Below, in pieces: positions 1 to 8,442 of a DNA stretch of 33,008 nt. Within the stretch, counting starts at the first letter, position 1. Each line of letters opens with the position of its first letter. The notes below the pieces were generated by a model, which saw only the letters and a list, made by a program, of their open reading frames with translations, was not told the origin of the DNA and ran no database searches. Source of the stretch: Solirubrobacter ginsenosidimutans (GTDB taxonomy: Bacteria; Actinomycetota; Thermoleophilia; Solirubrobacterales; Solirubrobacteraceae); the NCBI RefSeq assembly GCF_027587205.1, contig NZ_JAPDOD010000075.1, positions 1 to 33,008 on the forward strand. The letters run 5' to 3'. Made by a program: the position numbers and the translations under genes.

Positions 1-1
1 C

Positions 2-1696
2 CTCGGCCGCGCCGCCCAGCTGACGCCGGACGCCGAGCCGCGCGCCCGCCGGCTGCTGGCCGCGGCCGAGGATGCTGTGCGCTGCGGCGAGGCCGAGCGC
101 GCCCGCGGCCTGCTCGACGAGGCCGCCGGGCTGACGGCGGACCCGTTGCTGGCGGCGGACGTCGAGCGGATGCGCGGCCACGTCGAGCTGCGCCGCGGCT
201 CGCCGGCCGCCGCGCACGAGCGGCTCGTCCGCGAGGCCGACCGGGTCCGCACCCGCGATCCCCGCCGCGCCTCGGCGATGTTCCTCGAGGCGTCGGTCGC
301 GCACATGGTCACCGGCGACCTTCAAGAAATGATCGCGGCGGCCGAACGCGCGCGTGTACTTGCTGCGGGCGCGGAGCCGGCCGTGGAGCTGCTGGCGACC
401 GCCGTGATCGGCGAGGGGCAGATCGCTCTGGGCGATATCGCCGGCGGCGGCGCGATGCTGCGCGCCTGCGAGCCGTACCTGATGGAGGCCGATCCGCTCG
501 CGATCGTGGAGATCGTCGGCATGGCCGGCCACGCCTCGATCTGGCTCGAGGACTGGGACGCGGCGTCCCGGATCCTGTCGCGGGTGCTGGGCGTCGCGCG
601 CTCGGCCAGCGCCGTCTCCGCGCTGATCCACCCGCTCGCGGTGCAGGCGCATCTGGACCTGCGGCGCGGTCGCTGGGCCCCGGCGCTGGCGGGTGCGTCG
701 GAGTCGGCCGAGCTCGCCGAGGACACGGGCCAGTTGGCGCTCCTCCCCCACTCGCTCGCCGCGCTGACCCTGGTCGAGGCGAGCCTCGGCCACGAGGCCG
801 ACTGCCGCAAGCACGTGGCCCGCGGGCTGGAGCTCGCGGGTCGCGAGGGCGACACCGTCTCCTTCCATGCCGCGTTGGGCCTGCTGGAGCTCGGCCTCGG
901 CCGCATCCCCGAGGCGATCGAGGCGCTGGAGACCGGTCACCGCGTGATGCTGCAGCGCGGGCTGAGCTCGTCGGTCGTCCTGCTGCGCCCCGACCTCGTC
1001 GAGGCGTACATCCGCGCCGGGCGGCGGGAAGAGGCGGAGGTCGTGCTCGCGCGGCTGGACGCGGACGCGGACGCGGCCGGGCCGGGCGCGCCGGCGACGC
1101 GCGGCGCAGCGACGAACGGCGCCGCCGCCGGCGCGCCCGAGCACCACGCCGTACCGCGCTGGCCCGCTGCGGTCGCCGCCCGCTCGCGCGCCCTGCTCGC
1201 CCCGGACGACACCTTTCGCGGCGAGTTCGACGTGGCACTCGCCCTCCATGAGAGCCTGCCGATGCCGTTCGAGCGCGCACGCACGCTGCTCGCCCTCGGC
1301 GAGCGCCTGCGCCGCGCCAAGCAGCGCGCCGAGGCGCGCGAGCCGCTGACCGCCGCCCTCGACGCCTTCGAGCGCCTCGGCGCGCGCCCCTGGGCCGAGC
1401 GCGCCCGGACCGAGCTGCGTGCCACCGGCGGGCAGGCGAGTGGGCGCCGGTCCCAGGCTGCCGCCGAGCAGCTCACGCCGCACGAGCTCCAGATCGCCGT
1501 GCTCGTCTCGCAGGGCATGACCAATCGTGAGGCCGCCGCCGCGCTCTTCCTCTCACCGAAGACGATCGAGTACCACCTCGGCCAGATCTACCGCAAGCTC
1601 GACGTCCGGGGCCGCGCGCAGCTCGCGCGGCTGATGGCGATGGAGCTTCCTGAAGGCGAGCGCGACCCCGCCGTGCTCGCCGACGCGCTCGGCTGA
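2..1696 (+). CDS. LuxR-family transcriptional regulator, C-terminal part (5' end outside window)
   Basis: The reading frame is open from the first bases of the window, so the gene starts upstream; the GTG at 77 is internal. What is visible is about 560 residues of Ala/Leu/Arg/Glu-rich helical repeats of TPR type, then a Gly/Ala-rich low-complexity stretch near 1060-1145, and a C-terminal LuxR helix-turn-helix (LTPHELQIAVLVSQGMTNRE, then the recognition part SPKTIEYHLGQIYRKL) ending about 20 residues before the TGA. This is the normal tail of large LAL-type regulators, which carry an AAA+ ATPase at the N terminus; that ATPase would lie outside the window and is inferred only. The gene faces the ThDP enzyme gene, with a 40-bp gap. 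Targets and ligand cannot be read from the sequence. Confidence 0.85.
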   Translation, partial: LGRAAQLTPDAEPRARRLLAAAEDAVRCGEAERARGLLDEAAGLTADPLLAADVERMRGHVELRRGSPAAAHERLVREADRVRTRDPRRASAMFLEASVAHMVTGDLQEMIAAAERARVLAAGAEPAVELLATAVIGEGQIALGDIAGGGAMLRACEPYLMEADPLAIVEIVGMAGHASIWLEDWDAASRILSRVLGVARSASAVSALIHPLAVQAHLDLRRGRWAPALAGASESAELAEDTGQLALLPHSLAALTLVEASLGHEADCRKHVARGLELAGREGDTVSFHAALGLLELGLGRIPEAIEALETGHRVMLQRGLSSSVVLLRPDLVEAYIRAGRREEAEVVLARLDADADAAGPGAPATRGAATNGAAAGAPEHHAVPRWPAAVAARSRALLAPDDTFRGEFDVALALHESLPMPFERARTLLALGERLRRAKQRAEAREPLTAALDAFERLGARPWAERARTELRATGGQASGRRSQAAAEQLTPHELQIAVLVSQGMTNREAAAALFLSPKTIEYHLGQIYRKLDVRGRAQLARLMAMELPEGERDPAVLADALG

Positions 1697-1698
1697 AC

Positions 1699-1709
1699 CC
1701 CCTTCGGGG
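1699..1709 (+). terminator. Short GC hairpin between convergent genes
   Basis: Just after the LuxR stop, a C-run and a G-run flank a TTCG loop closed by C-G, the stable tetraloop type. The stem is only three to four pairs and no T-run follows, so this is a weak terminator candidate serving the convergent pair. Confidence 0.3.
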
Positions 1710-1736
1710 TGTCCGGGTCATGCTCGAGGCGATGAA

Positions 1737-3335
1737 TCAGGGGTCGAACGTCGCGTCCTGAGCGACCGCGATCTCCAGCAGCAGCGGGGTGTCGCGTACG
1801 GCGAGGTCGTCGAGGACGGCGTCGAGCGTGGCGACGAGCGCTTCGTGCGTCTCGATCCGGCGCGCCTCGCAGCCTTGGGCCTTGGCCATCGCCGCGATGT
1901 CGACGTCGTCCAGCGCGGGCCACGGGCCGGCGCTCCCGGCGCGCTCGGCCAGGCGGTCCATGATCGCGTAGCCGCCGTTGCGCAGGACGATGAAGAGGAC
2001 ACCGGTCCGGTACGCGACGGCGGACCAGAGCGCCTGGATCTGGTAGAGCGACGAGCCGTCGCCCACGACGGTCAGCACCGGGCGGTCGGGGCGGGCCATG
2101 CGCAGGCCGATCGCCGCGGGGAGCGCGAACCCGAGCATCCCCATCGCGCTGATGAAGCCCAGCGGGGCGGTGGCGGGGATGCGGGCGTGCAGCTCGGGGC
2201 GGCTGCTGGGGGTCTCCTCGAGCAGGATCGCGTCGCGTGGGAGGCGGTCGGCGAGCGCCTGCAGCACGTGGGCGGCGCGCAGCGGCTCTCCATGGTCGGG
2301 CGGCGGCGGGTCTGGCGGCGGCGTACGGGGCGTGAACGTGTGCTCGCGTGCGTCGACCGCCTCGGCCAGCGCGGCGCACAGCGCGGCGGGATCGCCGAGC
2401 ACGGCGAGCTCCACCGGGCTGCGGTGCGCCTCCTCCGGGTCCTGGGTGACGAGCAGCAGCCGCGTGCTCGGCTCGACCAGCGGACCCGGGTCGTACGGGT
2501 ACTGGCGGATCGCGCCGGTGCCGACGATCAGGACGGCGTCGTGGGGCTTGAGCGTCTCGCGCAGCCGCTCCCGCCTCGCCGGAAGATGGCCCGCGAACTG
2601 CGGATGGTCCTGCGGGAAGCCCGCCTGGGCACCGAACGGCTCCTGGAACACGGGTCCGTTGAGGCGCTCGGCGAGGGCGATCAGGGCGGTCCAGCCGGCG
2701 TAGCCGTCCGCGCCCGCCCCGGCGACGATGGCGGGACGGGAGGCCTCGTTGAGGACGGCTGCCAGCGCCTCCACCGCGGCGGGGTCCGCGGCCTGGGAGC
2801 GCAGCAGTTGGGCTGGGCCGATGATCTCGTGCGGCTCGGGCGCGGGCGCGGACCAGTCGTCCATCGGGACGACCACCAGCGCGGGTCCGCGGGCGGTGGT
2901 GGCCTCGTGGTAGGCGCGGACGATCGCGCCGGGGACGTCCTGCGCACGGACCGGCTGCTCGGCGGAGACCGGATAGCGGCCGGCGAGACCGTCGAGCTTG
3001 CCGGCCAGGAACGGGTCGAGCGCGAGGTGACGGCGGTCCTGCTGCCCGACCACGATCACCAGCGGCGCCCGGTTCAGGCGGGCGGTGGCGATCGCGGCGA
3101 CCGCGTTGCCGAGCCCGGGCGTGCTGTGCAGGAGCGCGAGCGCCGGGCGCCCCGCCCCGAGCGCGTGGCCGGCCGCCATCGCCACGACGCTGCCCTCGTG
3201 CAGGGCGAGGACGAACGTCAGGTCGTCCGGCAGCCCGGCGAGCAACGGCACCTCGGTCGAGCCGGGGTTCGAGAAGATCGTGGTCAGCCCGAGGCGCCGG
3301 AGGACGTCGAACGTGGCGTCGCGGACGGTCGTCAC
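1737..3335 (-). CDS. mdlC: Benzoylformate decarboxylase-like thiamine diphosphate enzyme
   Basis: The 532-aa product has the length and three-domain plan of the pyruvate-decarboxylase/BFD family. By recalled alignment to Pseudomonas putida BFD it keeps Ser26 (NPGSTEVPLL), the cofactor-activating Glu47 (ALHEGSVV) and His70 (LLHSTPG). The C-terminal ThDP/Mg motif is GDGSSLYQIQALW with the downstream NGG. The position of the second catalytic His (FRYHQYDPG in BFD) reads IRQYPYDPG here, so it is not conserved. The substrate is therefore a 2-oxo acid, but not certainly benzoylformate. The chosen GTG start gives BFD-like spacing to Ser26, and a TAATCT -10-like box lies 7 nt upstream, suggesting a leaderless message. 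The gene diverges from an ArsR-like regulator that may control it. Acetolactate synthase-like activity is an alternative. Confidence 0.8.
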   Translation of the reverse strand: MTTVRDATFDVLRRLGLTTIFSNPGSTEVPLLAGLPDDLTFVLALHEGSVVAMAAGHALGAGRPALALLHSTPGLGNAVAAIATARLNRAPLVIVVGQQDRRHLALDPFLAGKLDGLAGRYPVSAEQPVRAQDVPGAIVRAYHEATTARGPALVVVPMDDWSAPAPEPHEIIGPAQLLRSQAADPAAVEALAAVLNEASRPAIVAGAGADGYAGWTALIALAERLNGPVFQEPFGAQAGFPQDHPQFAGHLPARRERLRETLKPHDAVLIVGTGAIRQYPYDPGPLVEPSTRLLLVTQDPEEAHRSPVELAVLGDPAALCAALAEAVDAREHTFTPRTPPPDPPPPDHGEPLRAAHVLQALADRLPRDAILLEETPSSRPELHARIPATAPLGFISAMGMLGFALPAAIGLRMARPDRPVLTVVGDGSSLYQIQALWSAVAYRTGVLFIVLRNGGYAIMDRLAERAGSAGPWPALDDVDIAAMAKAQGCEARRIETHEALVATLDAVLDDLAVRDTPLLLEIAVAQDATFDP

Positions 3336-3342
3336 TGCGCGC

Positions 3343-3348
3343 AGATTA
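3343..3348 (-). promoter_or_regulatory. -10-like box of the ThDP enzyme gene
   Basis: On the minus strand TAATCT ends 7 nt before the GTG start, the spacing expected if transcription begins at the start codon. No convincing -35 is visible. Confidence 0.35.
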
Positions 3349-3424
3349 CGGTAAATCGTTTGACTTTTGCCGTCGAAGTGGCGGAATGTCAGCATGAGAT
3401 CGTTCATCGCTTGAACATCCGTCC

Positions 3425-3441
3425 GCTTTGACGTACAAAGC
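3425..3441. promoter_or_regulatory. Inverted repeat, candidate operator of the ArsR-like regulator
   Basis: GCTTTG-ACGTA-CAAAGC is a perfect 6-bp inverted repeat with a 5-bp spacer. It ends 9 bp before the GTG of the ArsR-like gene and lies in the divergent region shared with the ThDP enzyme gene. Position and dyad symmetry fit autoregulation by a dimeric winged-helix repressor; this is inference. Confidence 0.45.
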
Positions 3442-3450
3442 ACGCCGTAG

Positions 3451-4017
3451 GTGCTCGACACCCTCTACATCGACGCGGTCGAACAGGCCGACGCCCTCCT
3501 CAAGCCCAAGCGGGTCGAGGTGCTGCGCCAGCTCGCCGAGCCGCGCACCTGCACGCAGATCGGCCAGGTGCTGGGCGACACGCCGCAGGCGGTCTACTAC
3601 CACGTCAAGCGCCTGCAGGCCCACGGCCTGGTGTCGCTGGTCGAGGAGCACCGCGTCCGCGGGATCATCGAAGGCGTCTACCAGGCGGTGGCGAAGTCCT
3701 TCTGGGTCTCGCCCGCGATCGTCGGCCGGCTCGGCGACGCCCGCACCCGCGAGGCGCAGCTCGGGCTCGGCTTCCTGCTCGACCTGACCGAGAGCCTGCA
3801 GCGCGATCTCGCGCGGCTGGCTTCCGGTCCCCCCACGCTTCCGTCGTTCGGCATCGCGGGCGACATCCGGCTGGCGCCCGAGGACGGCGCGGCGTTCGTG
3901 TCCGAGCTGCAGCGCGCGTTCGGCGAGGTGCTGACGCGCTACGGCGGTGGCGAAGGCCATGCCTTCCGGCTCGCGCTCGCCTGTTACCCGAATCTTCCGC
4001 CCGGCGAAGCCGAGTAG
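3451..4017 (+). CDS. ArsR-like winged-helix transcriptional regulator
   Basis: The 188-aa protein begins with a helix (EQADALLKPKRVEVLRQLAE) leading into a winged HTH with recognition region GDTPQAVYYHVKRLQAHGL at about residues 42-60, typical of the ArsR/HTH_20 group. The remaining 110 residues form a larger C-terminal domain with no metal-binding Cys cluster, so a metalloregulator role is unlikely. The GTG start lies 9 bp after a 17-bp dyad. No Shine-Dalgarno sequence is visible and the message may be leaderless. The flippase-like gene follows after 21 bp and is probably co-transcribed. The divergent neighbour is a ThDP decarboxylase, a plausible target. Confidence 0.75.
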   Translation: MLDTLYIDAVEQADALLKPKRVEVLRQLAEPRTCTQIGQVLGDTPQAVYYHVKRLQAHGLVSLVEEHRVRGIIEGVYQAVAKSFWVSPAIVGRLGDARTREAQLGLGFLLDLTESLQRDLARLASGPPTLPSFGIAGDIRLAPEDGAAFVSELQRAFGEVLTRYGGGEGHAFRLALACYPNLPPGEAE

Positions 4018-4038
4018 CTGCTAGAGGTCTCGCTCGTT

Positions 4039-5127
4039 GTGAGCGACCGGCCCGAATTCATCGTCGAGTACCTCGAGCCGTCGGCCGGGATCGAGGCCGA
4101 GCCGCTCCCCGACGAGTTCTCCTCGTCGCGCCTGCGGCACTCGCTGCTGATCCTGGGAGCGATCGTGCTGGTCGTGATCGCCGTGATCGTCCTCGTCCCG
4201 GGACTGAGCTCGCTGCGGTCGCGCTTCAGCGGCGCCTCGGTCGGGTGGCTCCTGTTCGCCGTGGTGTTGCAGCTCGCGTCCTGCTTCTCCTATGTGCTCG
4301 TGTTCCGCGGCGTGTTCTGCTCGAAGATGAGCTGGCTGACGAGCTCAGAGATCGGGCTGTCCGAGCTGGCCGCGAACTCGGTGCTCTCGGTCGGCGGCGC
4401 GGGCGGGCTCGCGCTGGGCGCGTGGATCCTGCGACGCGGCGGGCTGGAGACCGCGTACATCGCACGCCGGACGGTCGCGTTCTTCCTGATCACCAGCTTC
4501 GCCAACACAACCTTCCTGGTGCTCGGCGGGCTTGGGCTGGCCACGCACGTGTTGCCCGGGTCGCCCTCGTGGGTGCTGGGCGCGATCCCGGCCGCTGCGG
4601 CGCTCGCGGTCATCGGCGGCGCGCTCGCCGCGGGGCGGCTCACGCGCCGGGTCTCGCGTCTGAAGGTCGTCGCCGAGGGCGTCGAGGAGGCCCTGCGGCT
4701 CCTGCGCACCGGGAGCTTCGCGATCCTGTTCGGCGCCGCCGGCTACATGCTCTTCGACGTCGCGATGCTCGGCGTCTGCTTCGTCGCGTTCGGGAACCCG
4801 CTGCCGCCGGTCGGCGTGCTGCTCGTCGCCTACATCATCGGCCAGCTCGGGTCGCTGATCCCGATCCCGGGCGGGATCGGCGGCGTCGACGGCGGCCTGA
4901 TCGGCACGCTCGTGATCTACGGGATCGACGCCACCGACGCCGCCGTCGCGGTCATCGCCTACCGCGGCCTGCTGCTGGCCATCCCGGCGATCCTCGGCCT
5001 GCCCGCGCTGGCGGTGCTGCGCCGGCGCCTGCGCAACGAGGCCCACGACATCGCGGCATGTGCGCCGGGCGAGTCGGTCGAGGTGCTCGGGCGCGGCCTC
5101 GTCGAGCGGCCCGCCCCGTTCATCTAG
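4039..5127 (+). CDS. Flippase-like integral membrane protein (LPG synthase TM/UPF0104 family)
   Basis: The 362-aa product has a roughly 30-residue acidic N-terminal tail, then hydrophobic segments throughout. The signature GSLIPIPGGIGGVDGG at about residues 272-287 is the conserved PGGIG loop of the lysylphosphatidylglycerol-synthetase transmembrane domain (AglD/YbhN/UPF0104). There is no C-terminal aminoacyl-transferase domain, so this is a stand-alone membrane module; related proteins are linked to lipid translocation, but the substrate here is unknown. The GTG start has a modest AGAGG upstream. The gene sits 21 bp after the ArsR-like regulator. Its TAG stop overlaps the opposing gene's stop through a shared CTAG. 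Confidence 0.8.
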   Translation: MSDRPEFIVEYLEPSAGIEAEPLPDEFSSSRLRHSLLILGAIVLVVIAVIVLVPGLSSLRSRFSGASVGWLLFAVVLQLASCFSYVLVFRGVFCSKMSWLTSSEIGLSELAANSVLSVGGAGGLALGAWILRRGGLETAYIARRTVAFFLITSFANTTFLVLGGLGLATHVLPGSPSWVLGAIPAAAALAVIGGALAAGRLTRRVSRLKVVAEGVEEALRLLRTGSFAILFGAAGYMLFDVAMLGVCFVAFGNPLPPVGVLLVAYIIGQLGSLIPIPGGIGGVDGGLIGTLVIYGIDATDAAVAVIAYRGLLLAIPAILGLPALAVLRRRLRNEAHDIAACAPGESVEVLGRGLVERPAPFI

Positions 5128-6149
5128 TCGAGCTTCTCTTCCAGGCGGGCGACCGCGTCGCGGGCTTCGTCGAGCGCCGTCCGCGCCTGGTCGAGCACCC
5201 GCTCCGCCGCCTCGGCCTCGGCCACCGCGTCCTCCGCGGCCTTCTGCGCCTGCTCGAGCGCGGCCCGAGCCTGATTGACGGCATCCTTCGCGCCCCCGGC
5301 GTCCTCCTGCGCACCGGCGAAGACCCGCTCGCGCACCCTCAGCGACATGCGGGCCTCGCGCAACTCGTCCTCGAGCGCCTCGCGCGCCGCGGCCGCCGCG
5401 CGCTCGGCCTCGGCGGCCTTCGCCGCCGCGGCCTCGTCGGCGCGCGCCTGCGCGGCGGCTCGCTTCGTCGCAGCGTCACCGCCGTCATCGGCGGTCTTCG
5501 CGGCGCCTCGCTTCTCCGCGCCCGCGGCCTCGCCGGCGCCCTTCGCGGCGCCTCGCTTCGCGGTCGCGCCGCCTGTGCTCGCCGTGTCGGCGCTGGGCGT
5601 CGTCCCGTCGCCGGCGCGCTTCGCCCTCCCCTTCGCGGCGCGCTGCTTCTCCTCGCGCGGCGCGGGCTCGAGCGCGAACGGCCACGCTCCGCCCGCCTGC
5701 GCCTCGTCCACCAGGCGCCCCGCGGCGAGCGCGTCGCGCAGCGCCTCGTCGGTCGCCGCCGCGTGGAGGGTCGTGCGCAGGCGGTCGGCCATCGCGCGCG
5801 AGAGCGTTCGTCCGGCCGGGCGGTAGGCCATTGCCGCGGTCATCACGGCGTCGACGGCGCGGCGCTCGGCGAGGGTCGCGTCGCGCAGGCCTTGTCCGCC
5901 GCCGCCGGAGACCGCCGCCTCCTGCGCCGCGCGCAGCTCCGCGCCCGCCTCGAGCATCGCCTCGATCAGCTCGGGCTGCTCGCGCGCGACCTGGTTCGCG
6001 GTCCAGGCGGCGGGGGTCGGCTTCGGCAGCTTGGCGACCACCGCGGCGGTGTCGCGATCGCCCGCCTTACGGATCTCCTTGGCGGCGGCGGCGCGACCGC
6101 CGATGAAGTCCTCCAGCGGGAGCGAGTAGAGGTGGTCGACGTCAGCCAT
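5124..6149 (-). CDS. Ala-rich coiled-coil protein with conserved N-terminal domain, unknown function
   Basis: The 341-aa product has three parts. An N-terminal roughly 165-residue folded region begins LYSLPLEDFIGGRAAAAKEI and contains KPTPAAWTANQVARE; this pattern recurs in uncharacterised actinobacterial proteins as I remember them. A low-complexity Ala/Lys/Gly/Thr linker follows at about 170-235, then a long Ala/Glu coiled coil at about 235-341. There is no signal peptide or membrane segment, so it should be cytoplasmic. The ATG overlaps the end of the asparaginase gene by 8 bp, so it is translationally coupled and the last gene of the cluster. Its stop shares CTAG with the convergent membrane-protein gene. 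No enzymatic motif was found and I assign no function. Confidence 0.8.
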   Translation of the reverse strand: MADVDHLYSLPLEDFIGGRAAAAKEIRKAGDRDTAAVVAKLPKPTPAAWTANQVAREQPELIEAMLEAGAELRAAQEAAVSGGGGQGLRDATLAERRAVDAVMTAAMAYRPAGRTLSRAMADRLRTTLHAAATDEALRDALAAGRLVDEAQAGGAWPFALEPAPREEKQRAAKGRAKRAGDGTTPSADTASTGGATAKRGAAKGAGEAAGAEKRGAAKTADDGGDAATKRAAAQARADEAAAAKAAEAERAAAAAREALEDELREARMSLRVRERVFAGAQEDAGGAKDAVNQARAALEQAQKAAEDAVAEAEAAERVLDQARTALDEARDAVARLEEKLD

Positions 6150-7014
6150 CGGGCCCGACGGCGGCGCTGACGGGGCCGTTCCCGATCCTCCAGGCGCGCG
6201 GCATCGCCGGGGTCGTGAAGGGCGTGGCGATGCCGCCGGCGCCGACGGCGATCAGGCCGGCGGTGCCGAGATCCGCGAGGCCGGTGAGCGCCCGCTCGCA
6301 CGCTTGCGCCAGCGGCAGGCCCGCGTGACGCATCAGCGCATCGACTTCGTGGGCGAGCGCGACGCGCATGATCGCCTCACCGTCGCCGGTGCAGGAGATC
6401 GCGGCGGTGTGGTCGTCCGCCCACGTCCCGGCGGCCAGCAGCGGCGAGTCGCCGACGCGGCCGGGATGCTTGCCGGCGCTGCCGCCGGTCGAGGTCGCGG
6501 CGGCGACCCCGCCCCGCGCATCGCGCGCCACTGCTCCGACGGTGCCGCCGCGGCTGTCGTCACCCGCCTCGAAGGCGCGCTTGCGGTCCTCGGTGTGAAA
6601 CCAGTCCTCCGGCTCGGTCGCGAGGCCGGTCTCCCGCGCGTAGGCGCTCGCGGAGTCGCCGACCAGGAAGACGTGCCGGCCCTCGTCGAGCACCGCGCGG
6701 GCGGCGGTGATCGGGTTGCGGATGCCGGTCAGCGCGGCCACGGCGCCGGCGGCGCGGTCGGAACCGCGCATGATCGAGGCGTCGAGGCCGATCGCGCCGT
6801 GCTCGTTGAGCGCGGCGCCGCGGCCGGCGTTGAAGCCCGGGTCGTCCTCGAGCACGATCACCGCGGCCTGCACGGCGGCGAGCGCGTCTCCCCCGGCCGC
6901 CAGCACCGCGTGACCCGCTTCGACGGCGCGGGACACGCCGTCGCGCGCCTGCTGATACGCATCCGCCGGCCACTTCCCGGCGCCTCCATGCACGACGATG
7001 GCGATCTCGGTCAC
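6142..7014 (-). CDS. Isoaspartyl peptidase / type 2 (Ntn-hydrolase) L-asparaginase
   Basis: The 290-aa length is typical of plant-type asparaginases. It begins with the family's IAIVVHGGAGKW strand and contains GFNAGRGAALNEHG and LDASIM. It has the autocleavage/nucleophile site GGTVGAVARD, with the catalytic Thr at about residue 158 from the chosen start, followed by the GDSP and SCTGDGEAI substrate-loop motifs. The enzyme is expected to self-cleave into alpha and beta chains and hydrolyse isoaspartyl dipeptides and asparagine. The GTG at 7014 was chosen because it sits directly before the conserved first strand; upstream starts would run into the preceding gene, which ends 11 bp away. The gene overlaps the downstream coiled-coil gene by 8 bp. 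Confidence 0.9.
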   Translation of the reverse strand: MTEIAIVVHGGAGKWPADAYQQARDGVSRAVEAGHAVLAAGGDALAAVQAAVIVLEDDPGFNAGRGAALNEHGAIGLDASIMRGSDRAAGAVAALTGIRNPITAARAVLDEGRHVFLVGDSASAYARETGLATEPEDWFHTEDRKRAFEAGDDSRGGTVGAVARDARGGVAAATSTGGSAGKHPGRVGDSPLLAAGTWADDHTAAISCTGDGEAIMRVALAHEVDALMRHAGLPLAQACERALTGLADLGTAGLIAVGAGGIATPFTTPAMPRAWRIGNGPVSAAVGPDG

Positions 7015-7025
7015 GGCGCCGAACC

Positions 7026-8414
7026 CTACTTTCCGAGCTGCGGAGCCGGGCCGCAGGCGGCGACGAACTCCCAGTACGGACTCGTCACGAGCGTCTTGTA
7101 GCCCGGGTCGCGCGGCGGCTCGAGGCCCTGGCCGTAGAACCACTTCGCGCGGATCACGACCGCGGGGCGCTCGGGGCGGGCGTCGAGGTCGCGCAGCGGC
7201 AGATCGAGGCGCCAGGCGACCAGCGACCGCGCGCGGCTGCTGGTACGGATGCGCGAACAGCGCACGAGCGCCTCGCGCCCGCCGGCGCGCGCGAGCACGC
7301 CGTCGAAGGCGCCCGCGGCGGCGGCGCGCGAGGACAACTCGCGCGACTGCGTGCGAAGGTCACCCGCCGTGACGGCGAGCACGGCCCCGATGAGCACGAG
7401 CGCCCCGATCGGGGCTGCGAAGGTGACGCGGCTTCCGAACAGCATGGACGCGGCGCGCACCGCACCCACCCCGGCGAGTGCGGCCCCGATCGCCGCCGCT
7501 GCGACGAGGTAGCGCGGATTGCCCGCGTAGCCCGCGGTGGTCATCAGCGCGACGATCGCCACCCACCCCAGCGCACCCGCGGCGAGCAGTCGCGCGGTCC
7601 GCCCGCCGAACGCGGCGGCGAACAGCGCCGCGGCCAGCGCCGGGAGCGTGAAGAGCGTCGCGGTGTCCCCGAGCAGGGCGAGCGCCGGGATGTCCGCGAG
7701 CTTCGCGCTGCCGGGGCTGGGAATTCCGCGCGCGGTCTTGGACGCGTCGAGGGCGCCGCCGGCGCCGACCAGATCGGGGCCGAACCACAGCAGCGGGATC
7801 AGCACACCGGCGAGCACGACCGCACGGCGTTCCGCCGGATGGCGAGTCCACATCCAGACCCCGTAGGCGCCGAGGAACGGCCAGACCTCCGGCCGCATCA
7901 GCGCCGCGGCCGTCAGCAGCGCGAGCGCGGCGCGATGGCGCCCCGACAGCCCCGCGACGACCGCCCACGTGACCGCGGCGGCGAGCAGACCTTCGGAGTT
8001 GCCGAGCGCCGTGTTGTACGCCCACCACGGGGAGAGTGCCATCACCGCCGCCGCCGCGACACCCGCCCAGCGCCCGCCGAGCCGCGTCGCCAAAGCGAAC
8101 GCTCCCGCCAGCGCGAGCAGCCCACCGGCGCGCGCGACGATCAGCCACAGCGCGGGCGTCGCGCCACCGAACAGCGCGAGCGGCGTCGTGAACAGCACCG
8201 GGAACGGCTTCCACGACGGCCCGCTCGAGGTGTCGAGCGTGAGCCGCCCGACCTCGCGCCCCCACACCGACCACGCCAGCGGGTCGAACGCGAGCGCGTA
8301 GGGCCGCAGCAGCGACAGGGCGGCGAGGACGAGCGCCACGCCCACGACGAGCGCTCCCTGGGCGGCGACGCTCCAGCGCTGCACGTCCGGCGCGGGACGC
8401 GCGACTGCGGTCAA
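7026..8414 (-). CDS. Polytopic membrane protein, GT-C glycosyltransferase-like
   Basis: About 460 residues with roughly ten hydrophobic segments through residue 350, then a soluble tail of about 110 residues. The first extracytoplasmic loop after TM1 carries acidic residues (ALAFDPLAWSVWGREV), and SPWWAYNTALGNSEG and LMRPEVWPF resemble loops of GT-C/ArnT-like mannosyl- or arabinosyltransferases. A polyprenyl-phosphate sugar donor is inferred, not shown. The start is uncertain: TTG at 8414 or GTG at 8384, neither with a clear ribosome site. An 11-codon mini-ORF (ATG at 8443, overlapping the upstream stop as TGATG) ends in a TGA overlapping the TTG, suggesting reinitiation or a small indel. The gene lies 28 bp after the coiled-coil gene and 11 bp before the asparaginase. 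Confidence 0.65.
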   Translation of the reverse strand: MTAVARPAPDVQRWSVAAQGALVVGVALVLAALSLLRPYALAFDPLAWSVWGREVGRLTLDTSSGPSWKPFPVLFTTPLALFGGATPALWLIVARAGGLLALAGAFALATRLGGRWAGVAAAAVMALSPWWAYNTALGNSEGLLAAAVTWAVVAGLSGRHRAALALLTAAALMRPEVWPFLGAYGVWMWTRHPAERRAVVLAGVLIPLLWFGPDLVGAGGALDASKTARGIPSPGSAKLADIPALALLGDTATLFTLPALAAALFAAAFGGRTARLLAAGALGWVAIVALMTTAGYAGNPRYLVAAAAIGAALAGVGAVRAASMLFGSRVTFAAPIGALVLIGAVLAVTAGDLRTQSRELSSRAAAAGAFDGVLARAGGREALVRCSRIRTSSRARSLVAWRLDLPLRDLDARPERPAVVIRAKWFYGQGLEPPRDPGYKTLVTSPYWEFVAACGPAPQLGK

Positions 8415-8442
8415 GGACGAGCGTCCGGGGCGATACGAGCCA

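Noticed and set aside
1845..3431. Long open frame on the plus strand opposite the ThDP enzyme gene
   Set aside because: It is antisense to a protein with clear catalytic motifs and has Arg/Gly/Asp-rich shadow composition typical of GC-rich DNA.
4245..6170. Plus-strand frame of over 600 codons spanning two genes
   Set aside because: It is an out-of-frame reading of the flippase-like gene plus the antisense of the coiled-coil gene; no domain is recognisable.
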